Source of the DNA: DSWT01 sp034433375
Lineage (GTDB): Bacteria > Chloroflexota > Anaerolineae > B4-G1 > SLSP01
Direction of reading: 5' to 3'
NCBI GenBank assembly: GCA_034433375.1
Contig: DAOUAQ010000273.1
Location: 1 to 14,304 of the forward strand
DNA length: 14,304 nt
The translations under genes were made by a program, and so were the position numbers. The notes under the pieces are model-generated. The model did not search any database. It was not told the DNA's origin and saw only the letters and a program-made list of their open reading frames with translations. Positions 1-6,687 of the stretch are shown piece by piece (position 1 is the first letter of the stretch; each line of letters starts with the position of its first letter).

Positions 1-312
1 TTGATGTTCGGGATGGGCGGGCTATACGTCGAAATCCTGCGCGACGTAGCGTTCCGCCTCGCCCCCATCAGCGCGGAAGACGCGCGCAGCATGATCGGCG
101 AGACTGCCGCCGGGCGCATCATGCAGGGCGTACGCGGCGAGCCGCCGGGCGATATCCCCGCCGTCGTGGAGACACTGCGGCGCGTCGGGCAGCTCGTGAG
201 CGATTTCCCCTGCATCGCCGAAATGGACATCAATCCGCTCATCGTCGGCCCGGCCGGTGCGGGCGCGTGGGCAGTGGATGTGCGAATACGGATAAACGGG
301 AGTAGGAAGTAA
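1..312 (+). CDS. Acyl-CoA synthetase (ADP-forming) family, ATP-grasp C-terminal part (5' truncated)
   Basis: The reading frame is open from the window edge, so the gene starts upstream. The visible 103 residues match the end of the ATP-grasp domain of ADP-forming acetyl/acyl-CoA synthetases: a glycine-rich FGMGGLYVEILRDVAFRLAP stretch at the start and EMDINPLIV near residue 74, followed by a closing AVDVRIRI strand. In this family the enzyme converts acyl-CoA, ADP and phosphate to acid, ATP and CoA (or the reverse). The same domain also occurs fused to GNAT acetyltransferases (Pat-type protein acetylases). The missing N-terminal part is needed to tell these apart. The TAA stop overlaps the ATG of the next gene by one base, which suggests translational coupling with the MFS transporter. 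Confidence 0.8.
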   Translation: MMFGMGGLYVEILRDVAFRLAPISAEDARSMIGETAAGRIMQGVRGEPPGDIPAVVETLRRVGQLVSDFPCIAEMDINPLIVGPAGAGAWAVDVRIRINGSRK

Positions 313-1631
313 TGAGGCGTTTCTTGTCACAACTTCACGATAAGGTAGACGTGTGGACCAAAACTACACGCTTCCGGCTGCGCGGCCCGAAGCTGCAAAG
401 TAAAATCGAGCACAATATCTGGTATCTGTACGTAGAAGTGTTCTGGGCGGCGATGCTCAGCGCAGCGGCGTCCTTCAACGCCACTTTCGCGGTGCGGTTG
501 GGCGCGTCCAACACGATGATCGGCTGGCTCTCTTCGGTGCCGGCCTTGTTAGCAGTTTTCTTGCTGGTGCCATCGGCGCGGCTGCTGGAACGCAAGACGC
601 AACGCGCCCCCTGGATTTGGGGCAGTCTGTTCATTGCGCGGCTCGGCTACGGCTTGATCGCGATGCTGCCCTGGCTCATCAGCGGCTACCGCGCCGAGGC
701 CATCGTCGGCTTGTTGATCGTCATCAGCATTCCGAGCACTTTTTTCAGCGCGGGCTTCAATCCGCTGCTGGCCGACGTCGTGCCCGAACGCGACCGGGCG
801 CGCGTCTTCGCCAACCGCAACATCATCGCCGGTCTTACCATCGCCGTGCTGACGTTTCTCGCCGGCCGGTGGCTCGAAGCCGCCAAGCGCATCCACTGGG
901 CTGCCTTTCCCGCAAATTTCCAGGTGATGTACATTGTCGGCTTTCTGGCCGCCGTTGTGAGTTCAGCTTACCTGCTCAAAATCAGAGTACCGAAAAGCAA
1001 AATCGTGGAGCGCCCACCACGCCAGAAGATGTCTGTGGCGCAGATGAGGGCGATGTTCGGGCAAAACCGCAATTTTGTGCGCATCATCCTCAACACATTG
1101 CTCTTTGGGTTTGGGGAATGGCTGATCTCACCGCTGTACATTATCTTCTTTCTGCGGCACCTCAACGCGACGGACGGCTGGGTGGGGCTGAATAGCACAC
1201 TGGCGAACATCGGCGTCATCATCGGCTACGCGCTCTGGCAAAAGATCATCTACAAGTGGGGCGATGCACGCACGCTGCTCGTCACCATCCCGCTTTCGGC
1301 GAGTTACGCCTTCCTGGTGAGCCTGTTTCCCAACCTGACGGCAATTTTGGTGTGGGGCGTGCTCATCAACATCATCAATCCCGGCGTGAACCTCAGCCAC
1401 TTCAACATCCTGCTCAAGCTCTGCCCCGAAGACCGCCGCGCGAGTTACATCGCCTTCTACTCGACGATCATCAACATGGGCGCGTTCTTTGGCCCGCTGA
1501 TTGGCGTGGCGCTCTCACGCACACTCGATATTCGCCTGCTGCTGATTATCGGCGCCAGCATCCGGTTGATGGGCGCGCTGATGTTTCACGTGTTCCCGAT
1601 CAAGGTGGCGGATCCGACGAGAGCGGATTGA
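312..1631 (+). CDS. MFS (major facilitator superfamily) transporter
   Basis: This is a 439-residue integral membrane protein with about 12 hydrophobic segments, the usual size for MFS carriers. A roughly 35-residue basic cytoplasmic N-terminus precedes the first membrane segment. A basic loop after the second segment (ARLLERKTQRAP, near residue 88-99) occupies the place of the MFS signature loop but is divergent. A cytoplasmic basic loop near residues 222-245 (KIRVPKSK onward) separates the two six-helix halves. The substrate cannot be inferred. The start ATG overlaps the preceding TAA by one base, and GGGAG/AGGAAG just upstream can serve as ribosome binding site. Co-transcription with the acyl-CoA synthetase is likely. 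The family call is firm; the substrate is unknown. Confidence 0.85.
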   Translation: MRRFLSQLHDKVDVWTKTTRFRLRGPKLQSKIEHNIWYLYVEVFWAAMLSAAASFNATFAVRLGASNTMIGWLSSVPALLAVFLLVPSARLLERKTQRAPWIWGSLFIARLGYGLIAMLPWLISGYRAEAIVGLLIVISIPSTFFSAGFNPLLADVVPERDRARVFANRNIIAGLTIAVLTFLAGRWLEAAKRIHWAAFPANFQVMYIVGFLAAVVSSAYLLKIRVPKSKIVERPPRQKMSVAQMRAMFGQNRNFVRIILNTLLFGFGEWLISPLYIIFFLRHLNATDGWVGLNSTLANIGVIIGYALWQKIIYKWGDARTLLVTIPLSASYAFLVSLFPNLTAILVWGVLINIINPGVNLSHFNILLKLCPEDRRASYIAFYSTIINMGAFFGPLIGVALSRTLDIRLLLIIGASIRLMGALMFHVFPIKVADPTRAD

Positions 1632-1640
1632 AGATTTGTT

Positions 1641-1676
1641 GATTGGAGATTGGGAGATTGGAGATTGGGGGATTGG
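1641..1676. repeat. GATTGG short tandem repeat, five copies
   Basis: Five copies of GATTGG start at 1641, 1648, 1656, 1663 and 1671, separated by one to three A/G bases. They fill most of the gap between the MFS transporter and the alkyltransferase-like gene. The same kind of low-complexity spacer recurs in other gaps of this window. The G-rich run at 1667-1671 also sits about 8 bases before the ATG at 1680 and could act as a weak ribosome binding site. Confidence 0.8.
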
Positions 1677-1679
1677 AAA

Positions 1680-2087
1680 ATGAAGATTGATGAGGAATCG
1701 GAAGTAGAGAATAACAAATTGCAAATTACGAATTACGAATCCCTTCTCGAAAATCAAAAATCGAAAATCCAAAATCAGTTCGAGCGAGTGTACGCGCTTG
1801 TGCGCCTGGTTCCGCGCGGGAAGGTGGCAGCGTATGGGCAGATTGCGCGGTGGCTCGGCTGGCCGCGCGGGGCGCGCACGATCGGATGGGCGTTACGCGC
1901 GCTGCGCGCGGACGAAATCCCCTGGTATCGCGTCGTCAACGCGCAGGGGCGCGTCAGTCTAGCGGATGACGACGGCCTGCAACGGGCGCTGCTGGAAGCG
2001 GAAGGCGTCGTCTTCGATGCGACAGGGCGGATTGATCTAAAGGTCTACGGGTGGACGGGGCCGGTGATTCCGTGGGGAGAGGAATAG
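1680..2087 (+). CDS. Alkyltransferase-like protein (ATL, MGMT-fold)
   Basis: This small protein matches the DNA-binding domain of O6-alkylguanine-DNA alkyltransferases: VPRGKVAAYGQIARWLGWP, then RTIGWALR, then IPWYRVVNAQG. The alkyl-accepting cysteine of the PCHRV motif is replaced by tryptophan (PWYRV, W82 counting from the ATG at 1680). This is the hallmark of alkyltransferase-like proteins, which bind O6-alkylguanine without repairing it and hand it to nucleotide excision repair. The histidine is also changed, to tyrosine. The start is uncertain: ATG at 1680 gives 135 residues and TTG at 1650 gives 145. Family homology begins only near FERVYALV (residue 34), and the DNA before it is repeat-like (AAATTACGAATTACGAAT, AAAATC copies), so the first 33 residues look repeat-derived. 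Confidence 0.85.
   Translation: MKIDEESEVENNKLQITNYESLLENQKSKIQNQFERVYALVRLVPRGKVAAYGQIARWLGWPRGARTIGWALRALRADEIPWYRVVNAQGRVSLADDDGLQRALLEAEGVVFDATGRIDLKVYGWTGPVIPWGEE
1718..1778. repeat. AT-rich intergenic-type repeat inside the ATL 5' coding end
   Basis: AAATTGCAAATTACGAATTACGAAT is followed by repeated AAAATC/AAATCGAAAATCC words. The base composition is far more AT-rich than the flanking genes. Read in frame it gives a Q/N/K/I/L-rich peptide with no family homology. Such words are common as intergenic spacer repeats in bacterial genomes of this type, so this is probably a spacer absorbed into the reading frame, or a wrong start. Confidence 0.6.
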
Positions 2088-2150
2088 CGAATGAGCGAAT
2101 GAGCGAATGAGCGAATGAGCGAATGGGCGAATGAGCGAATGAGCGAATAG
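2087..2150. repeat. Perfect-register 8-bp tandem array GCGAATGA, eight copies
   Basis: Eight units of GCGAATGA run without a break. Unit 5 ends GG instead of GA and unit 8 ends AG. The array starts on the last base of the ATL stop codon. It lies upstream of the predicted rpiA promoter. The last unit plus four bases (GCGAATAGAGAA, 2143-2154) is exactly complementary to TTCTCTATTCGC, which occurs twice in the next array (2213-2224 and 2228-2239). Confidence 0.95.
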
Positions 2151-2167
2151 AGAAGCGCGTAAGAAGG

Positions 2168-2196
2168 TTGACGTTTCGGGCAGTTTGCTCTATGAT
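2168..2196 (+). promoter_or_regulatory. Sigma-70-type promoter for rpiA
   Basis: TTGACG (2168-2173) and TATGAT (2191-2196) are separated by exactly 17 bp, each one mismatch from consensus. The predicted start of transcription is near 2203, about 85 bases before the GTG start of rpiA. That places the whole 15-bp tandem array in the 5' leader. It also rules out the longer rpiA frame starting with TTG at 2196, because that codon overlaps the -10 box. Predicted from sequence only. Confidence 0.65.
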
Positions 2197-2203
2197 TGAG
2201 ACA

Positions 2204-2263
2204 ATTCGCTGATTCTCTATTCGCTGATTCTCTATTCGCTGATTCTCTATTTGCTGATTCTTT
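2204..2263. repeat. 15-bp tandem array ATTCGCTGATTCTCT, four copies
   Basis: Three exact units (2204-2218, 2219-2233, 2234-2248) and a fourth with two changes (2249-2263) make up most of the rpiA leader. The unit is five codons long and stop-free in the rpiA frame, where it reads as ADSLF repeats. Translation there is not expected, because the start codon of that longer frame overlaps the predicted -10 box and a better start exists at 2289. Confidence 0.95.
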
Positions 2264-2288
2264 ATTCCAAGGAGGAAATTCACTTCAC

Positions 2289-2981
2289 GTGAACATTGCA
2301 CAACTCAAACAACAAGCTGCCGAATACGCAGCGCACTATGTGACCTCCGGCATGGTCGTAGGATTAGGGCATGGCAGCACGGCCATCTTCGCCGTCCGCG
2401 CCATTGCGGCGCGGCTCGCCACCGGCGAACTCAAAGACATCGTGGCGGTTCCCTGCTCACGGCAGACGGAAGCCGATGCGCGCGCGTTGGGCATCCCACT
2501 CACCACGCTCGAAGAAACACCCGTCATTGACGTGACCATTGACGGCGCCGATGAAGTTGATCCCGCGCTCAATCTGATGAAAGGCGGAGGCGGCGCGCTC
2601 CTGCGGGAGAAGATCGTCGCCCAAGCCAGCCGCCGCGAAATCATCGCTGTCAACGAGGGCAAGCTCGTTCCGACATTGGGGACGGTGTGGGCCGTGCCGG
2701 TCGAGGTTATCCCCTTTGGCTGGCGCTCGCAGGCCAATTATCTCGCCGCCCTGGGAGCAGAAGTCACACTGCGCCATTCGAGCGCTGGCGAGCCTTTCCG
2801 CACCGACCAAGGCAACCTGATTCTGGACTGTCGCTTTGGGCCGATCGCGCAGCCGGAGGAACTGGCCGCGCACATTCATGCGCGCGCCGGGATCGTGGAA
2901 CACGGGCTGTGTCTGGGGATGGCTGATGACGTCATCGTCGCCGGGATAAATGGAATTCGACATCTCACACGTAAAACGTGA
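2289..2981 (+). CDS. rpiA: Ribose-5-phosphate isomerase A
   Basis: RpiA interconverts ribose 5-phosphate and ribulose 5-phosphate in the non-oxidative pentose phosphate pathway. The 230-residue product has the usual family length. It shows the phosphate loop GLGHGSTA (residues 25-32), DGADEVDP (85-92) and KGGGGALLREK (98-108). D85, D88, K98 and E107 keep the spacing of the E. coli catalytic residues D81, D84, K94 and E103. Histidine replaces the usual threonine in G-T-G-S-T. The GTG start at 2289 is chosen because AAGGAGGA lies at 2269-2276 and homology begins there. A longer frame would add 31 residues encoded by the 15-bp array. The gene has its own promoter and ends in a strong terminator. 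Confidence 0.93.
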   Translation: MNIAQLKQQAAEYAAHYVTSGMVVGLGHGSTAIFAVRAIAARLATGELKDIVAVPCSRQTEADARALGIPLTTLEETPVIDVTIDGADEVDPALNLMKGGGGALLREKIVAQASRREIIAVNEGKLVPTLGTVWAVPVEVIPFGWRSQANYLAALGAEVTLRHSSAGEPFRTDQGNLILDCRFGPIAQPEELAAHIHARAGIVEHGLCLGMADDVIVAGINGIRHLTRKT

Positions 2982-3008
2982 GCCGTAAAATGTAAGGCGT
3001 GAAACGTG
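2968..3008. repeat. CGTAAAACGTG-like spacer repeat with small palindrome
   Basis: CACGTAAAACGTG (2968-2980) is a 5-bp inverted repeat. It is followed by the related words CCGTAAAATGTAAGGCGTGAAACGTGG. The palindrome covers the last codons and stop of rpiA, so the TRKT C-terminus is encoded by repeat-like DNA. Confidence 0.6.
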
Positions 3009-3015
3009 GCAAGAG

Positions 3016-3051
3016 ACACATCGGCAAAAGCGCAGGCTTCTGCCGATGTGT
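3016..3051. terminator. Bidirectional rho-independent terminator between rpiA and the amidohydrolase
   Basis: ACACATCGGCA (3016-3026) pairs perfectly with TGCCGATGTGT (3041-3051). After one A/C mismatch the stem continues with AAGC/GCTT around a GCAG loop, giving about 15 bp in total. GGTTTTA follows on the plus strand, serving rpiA. The minus side has CTCTTGCC, a weaker U tract, for the convergent amidohydrolase whose stop is at 3056-3058. Confidence 0.85.
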
Positions 3052-3055
3052 GGTT

Positions 3056-4630
3056 TTAGGGGGTGCGCCAGTGACCGGCGACCATCACGCGGGAGACGCG
3101 CGTTTCGAGCAGGGCTTCGGGCGGCAAGGTGAAGATGTCGTGGTCGAGCACGGCCAGATCAGCAACGTAGCCGGGCATCAGCAAGCCGATCCGCGATTCC
3201 AAACCGGCGGCGTAGGCTGCGCCCCAGGTATACGCGCGCAACGCCTCCGACAGGATGAGCCGTTGCGCGGGATACCAGCCCTCCGGGCCGGGGAAACCGT
3301 CTTCGCGGCGGCGCGTCACGGCGGCATACAGGCCGATGAATGGGTCAAAGATTTCAATGGGCGCATCCGAGCCGAAGGCCAACACCGCCCCGCCATCCGC
3401 CACGGAACGCCACGGGTAGGCTTGCGGCGCGCGCTGCGGCCCCAGATAACGGTCGGTCATCGCCATGTCATGAATGGCGTGGATCGGCTGCATGGAGGCG
3501 ACGAAACCCGCCCGACCTAAACGCGCCTGATCCGCCGGGCGAATGTGCTGCACGTGTTCAACGCGATGGCGCAAGCCCGGGTTGACGCCGCGCGCGGCCT
3601 CCAGCGCATCCAGCACCAGCGCGTTGGCGCGGTCGCCGATGGCATGGATCGCCAGCGCCAGTCCGCCCGCTGCCGCCCGCCGCGCGATGTCGGTGAGAAC
3701 GTCCGGCTCCAGCGTAAGCAGCCCCACGTTGTCCGGCTCGCCTTCGTAAGGCGCGAACATCGCGCCCGTGCGCGCGCCCAACGCGCCATCGGCGAAGAGC
3801 TTCAGGCCGCCAAAACGCAGCCAGTCGTCGCCGAAGCCGCTGCGCAGGCCGGCCGCCAGCACCGCCTCGAATGATTCCAGCCGCACGTACTTGACCACGC
3901 GCAGGCGCAGACGTTCCTGGCGGCGAAGTTCCTGCAATGCAGCGAACGCGGGTTCGCTATCCACATCGTGGAAACCGGTAATACCCAAAGCCAGGAGATG
4001 ATTCTGCGCCACGTCCAGCGCATCCACAACCTCATCCAGCGTCGCCGGGGGAATCACCGCCTGCACCAGCCGCATTGCGTCCTCGAACAGCATCCCATCG
4101 GGCGCGCCACCGGCGATGCGCCCGATTTTGCCGTGCTGCGGGTCGGGTGTGTCTGCCACGATATGCGCCGCCCGTAACGCCGCCGTGTTCACCACCCAGG
4201 CGTGCGCGTTCTTGGCGATGAGCGCCACGGGATGCTGCGGGGCGACGCGATCCAGTTCGGCGGCAGTCGGGAAACGCGCATCATCCCACAGGGTTTGATC
4301 CCACCCCCGCCCGATGATCCACGCGCCGGGCGGCAACGCGCGCGCGCGCGCCGCCACCGCTTCCAGCAGCGCCGCGCGCGACAGGTCGCGCAAGGACAGC
4401 TCGCGCAGGCTCAGCGCGTACCACATCGCGTGGATGTGCGCGTCGGTCAGGCCGGGGATGACGAGCGCGCCCTCCACGTCCTCAACCACCGCGCCAGGCG
4501 CAGCAGCCCAGGCTTCAGCCTCGCCATCCAAACCGGCGATGCACCCATCCACCACCGCCAACACACGCGCCCAGGGATGGCGCGCGTCGCCGGTGTAAAT
4601 ACGCGGGTGACGAAAAACACGTACCATCAT
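3056..4630 (-). CDS. YtcJ-like amidohydrolase (amidohydrolase family 3)
   Basis: This 524-residue metal-dependent hydrolase belongs to the amidohydrolase superfamily, YtcJ/N-substituted-formamide-deformylase-like branch. Visible motifs in order are: DAHIH (metal histidines H65 and H67), LKLFADGALGA with K277 as the probable metal-bridging lysine, AIHAIGDRA (H329), RVEHVQHI (H359) and FGSDAP (D422). No signal peptide is seen, so it is probably cytoplasmic. The natural substrate cannot be deduced; this branch has varied amide substrates. Three in-frame ATGs lie at 4636, 4630 and 4627. GGAG at 4642-4639 is 8 bases from the 4630 start but only 2 from 4636, so 4630 is preferred. It lies about 48 bases after the membrane-protein gene and is probably the last gene of that operon. 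Confidence 0.88.
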   Translation of the reverse strand: MMVRVFRHPRIYTGDARHPWARVLAVVDGCIAGLDGEAEAWAAAPGAVVEDVEGALVIPGLTDAHIHAMWYALSLRELSLRDLSRAALLEAVAARARALPPGAWIIGRGWDQTLWDDARFPTAAELDRVAPQHPVALIAKNAHAWVVNTAALRAAHIVADTPDPQHGKIGRIAGGAPDGMLFEDAMRLVQAVIPPATLDEVVDALDVAQNHLLALGITGFHDVDSEPAFAALQELRRQERLRLRVVKYVRLESFEAVLAAGLRSGFGDDWLRFGGLKLFADGALGARTGAMFAPYEGEPDNVGLLTLEPDVLTDIARRAAAGGLALAIHAIGDRANALVLDALEAARGVNPGLRHRVEHVQHIRPADQARLGRAGFVASMQPIHAIHDMAMTDRYLGPQRAPQAYPWRSVADGGAVLAFGSDAPIEIFDPFIGLYAAVTRRREDGFPGPEGWYPAQRLILSEALRAYTWGAAYAAGLESRIGLLMPGYVADLAVLDHDIFTLPPEALLETRVSRVMVAGHWRTP

Positions 4631-4644
4631 AAGCATTTCTCCAC

Positions 4645-4678
4645 AACCTTGCGAAGTTCGGGAACCTTCGCGAGGTTC
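4645..4678. repeat. AACCTT direct/inverted repeat pair
   Basis: Two related 18-bp units (AACCTTGCGAAGTTCGGG and AACCTTCGCGAGGTTCTT) lie in the short gap between the VTT gene and the amidohydrolase. The second forms a perfect hairpin, GAACCT (4662-4667), 5-nt loop, AGGTTC (4673-4678). No U run follows on either strand, so it is not a clear terminator. It could modulate the drop in expression between the two genes, or be a dispersed repeat. Confidence 0.6.
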
Positions 4679-5302
4679 TTACAAGCCCAGAAGATTGGCA
4701 ATCCAGGCGATGCTGTAGCGACCGGCCCAGGCCACAACGATGGCCTTGAACGTCTTGCCGCTCCACGTCGCCAGATAGAACTTCCACACCGGCATTCCCG
4801 TCGCGCCGGCGGACATGCCGGCCATGTCAAACAACGGCATCGGCACGGATCCCATCAAGAAAATGGTCAGCATCCCGTGGCGGCGCACCCACCCCTCAAT
4901 TTTAGGGTAGACTTTCCAGCGATCCACCAAATCCTCGACGGCGTACCCGGCCACATACCCCCACAGCTCACCGAGCGAGTCGCCGAACCCGGCGCACAGC
5001 CCAATCAACCAGGGGACAAGCGCCGGCACCGATCCCATGGTGAAGGTGAACGCGAGGTGCGGAATGGGTAGCAGCACCGTCGTACTGCCGATCCAGGCCA
5101 TCAAGAAAACCCCAAAATACCCCAAACCGCTAAGATGCTCAAAGGTGATTTTTTCACGGCTGAGCGCGATAAACGTGGTGAATCCCACAAAGAAAAGCAC
5201 CAGAACGACGCGCAGGATTACTTTGCGGGTATGCACTGCCTTTGAGATGGGCGGCGCACTGACTTTCCCCTTATCCGAGGCGCTTGACTCAGTCGAGTTC
5301 AT
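4679..5302 (-). CDS. VTT/DedA-like membrane protein
   Basis: This 207-residue protein has a basic 27-residue N-terminus and then a strong membrane segment (VILRVVLVLFFVGFTTFIAL). Two or three further hydrophobic stretches follow. A re-entrant-like central region includes GSTTVLLPIPHLAF, a Gly-rich GDSLGELWGYVAGY, and GSVPMPLFDMAGMSAGATGMP, which resembles the conserved proline/glycine loop of VTT (DedA, SNARE-associated) proteins. Members of this family are implicated in lipid scrambling (for example undecaprenyl-phosphate recycling) and membrane homeostasis. The ATG overlaps the TAA of the upstream nucleotide-sugar dehydrogenase by one base, so the two are very likely co-translated, which would suit an envelope-related role. 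The precise subfamily is not certain. Confidence 0.75.
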   Translation of the reverse strand: MNSTESSASDKGKVSAPPISKAVHTRKVILRVVLVLFFVGFTTFIALSREKITFEHLSGLGYFGVFLMAWIGSTTVLLPIPHLAFTFTMGSVPALVPWLIGLCAGFGDSLGELWGYVAGYAVEDLVDRWKVYPKIEGWVRRHGMLTIFLMGSVPMPLFDMAGMSAGATGMPVWKFYLATWSGKTFKAIVVAWAGRYSIAWIANLLGL

Positions 5303-6648
5303 TATGACAGCGGTGTTCCCAACCGCACAACCCTGGCCGTCCCGGTGACGCCGCGTGTCGCATTGCAGCTATCCACCACCAGCGATGTCTGCCGCAGAAT
5401 CCGGCCATAGTCCACGTTATGATGTCCGGTGATGACCACAACAACGTCGGCGGCTTGGAGTTCTTCACCCGTCAAAGACACAGATTCCAATTGCAGGGCG
5501 TTATGATAAAAAACGTTGCCCCCCACGTGGAACGTCGGCACAAAGGGGTCGTGGTAGCGCACGTCGGCGCCGCGCCCAAGCAGCAGCTCGATGACGCGCT
5601 CGGCGGGCGTATCGCGCGAGTCGCCGATGTCGGGCTTGAAAGCGACGCCCAACACGAGGGCGCGCGCACCGTGCAGGGATTTTCCGGCGAGGCTCAGTCC
5701 CCGCGTCACCAGTTCGACGACATGATACGGCATCGCTTCGTTGGTCTCCGCCGCCAATTCGATGAAGCGCGTCCAGAAGTCGTACTCGCGCGCTTTCCAC
5801 AGCAGGTAGTAGGGGTCAATGGGGATACAATGTCCCCCCACCCCCGGGCCGGGACGGAAAGGCATAAAGCCGAAGGGTTTGGTTTTGGCGGCGTCAATCA
5901 CCTCCCAGAAATCAATGCCCATACGCTCGGCGAGTTGCGCCATTTCGTTGACGAGGGCGATGTTCACCGCGCGGAAGGTGTTTTCCAGCAGCTTGGTCAA
6001 CTCGGCGGCAGCGGGCGACGAGACTTCGTGAACCGGCGCGCCCATCTGCCGCAGCAGCGCGGCGGCGACGGCTGTGGCGTTCGGCGTCAGCCCACCGACG
6101 ACTTTGGGCGTGTTGTAGGCGCTCCATTGTTTGTTGCCGGGGTCAATGCGCTCCGGTGAAAAGGCCAGATAGAAGTCGTCCGCGCCGGCCTTCATCCCGC
6201 TTGCCTGTTCGAGGATCGGTTGCACAACTTCAGTCGTCGTGCCGGGATACGTGGTGGATTGCAGGACGACGAGTTGCTGGGGGCGTAGACGCGGGGCGAT
6301 GCCTTCTGTCGCCGAGACGATAAAGCTCATGTCAGGGGTGCGTTGGATGGTGTACGGCGTGGGCACGCAGATGAAAATGGCGTCGCAGTCGCGGACAACG
6401 TCGTAGTCGGTCGTCGCGCTCAGACGCCCCTCACGCAGGTGCGGCAGCAGTTCTTCGTCGGCGACGTCCTCGATGTAGCTGCGACCGGCATTGAGGTCAG
6501 CGGCGCGCTCGGCGTTGACCTCGACGCCAAGCGTCACAAAGCCGGCCTTGGCGAAGGCCAAGGCCAACGGCAGCCCCACATATCCCATCCCAATAATGGC
6601 AACTTTCGCCGTGCGATAGGTGATTTTATCCGAAAGTGACGTGTTCAT
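5302..6648 (-). CDS. wbpA: Nucleotide-sugar dehydrogenase (UDP-GlcNAc 6-dehydrogenase-like)
   Basis: This enzyme oxidises the C6 hydroxyl of a UDP-sugar to a carboxylate with two NAD+, feeding synthesis of surface polysaccharides. The 448-residue product shows an NAD-binding GMGYVG (20-25), VPTPY (95-99), QSTTYPGTT (130-138), the catalytic lysine region TKLLENTFRAVN (218-229), catalytic C274 in PGVGGHCIPIDPYYL, and FKPDIGDSRDTP (337-348). These patterns fit the WbpA/TviB group (UDP-N-acetylhexosamine) better than UDP-glucose dehydrogenases. The start at 6648 has GGAGG 4 bases upstream; a longer frame to 6693 adds 15 unconserved residues. It heads a minus-strand operon with the VTT protein and amidohydrolase. 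The substrate is inferred. Confidence 0.88.
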   Translation of the reverse strand: MNTSLSDKITYRTAKVAIIGMGYVGLPLALAFAKAGFVTLGVEVNAERAADLNAGRSYIEDVADEELLPHLREGRLSATTDYDVVRDCDAIFICVPTPYTIQRTPDMSFIVSATEGIAPRLRPQQLVVLQSTTYPGTTTEVVQPILEQASGMKAGADDFYLAFSPERIDPGNKQWSAYNTPKVVGGLTPNATAVAAALLRQMGAPVHEVSSPAAAELTKLLENTFRAVNIALVNEMAQLAERMGIDFWEVIDAAKTKPFGFMPFRPGPGVGGHCIPIDPYYLLWKAREYDFWTRFIELAAETNEAMPYHVVELVTRGLSLAGKSLHGARALVLGVAFKPDIGDSRDTPAERVIELLLGRGADVRYHDPFVPTFHVGGNVFYHNALQLESVSLTGEELQAADVVVVITGHHNVDYGRILRQTSLVVDSCNATRGVTGTARVVRLGTPLS

Positions 6649-6687
6649 GCAACCTCCACAAGTAAGATAGTGTGAGCACTCGACTGA

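Noticed and set aside
2087..2263. Possible CRISPR array
   Set aside because: The units are 8 and 15 bp and directly adjacent, with no unique spacers and no cas genes nearby.
2196..2288. Longer rpiA start at TTG 2196 adding 31 residues
   Set aside because: The extension is encoded by the tandem array, its start codon overlaps the predicted -10 box, and AAGGAGGA precedes the GTG at 2289 where homology begins.
4202..5071. 289-codon open frame on the plus strand
   Set aside because: It lies antisense to the amidohydrolase and VTT genes, spans their junction, is rich in R/H/P/Q and matches no family. It is a GC-driven shadow.
5419..6159. 246-codon open frame on the plus strand
   Set aside because: It is antisense to the wbpA-like gene, whose motifs and catalytic cysteine are clear. 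No recognisable domain or ribosome binding site.
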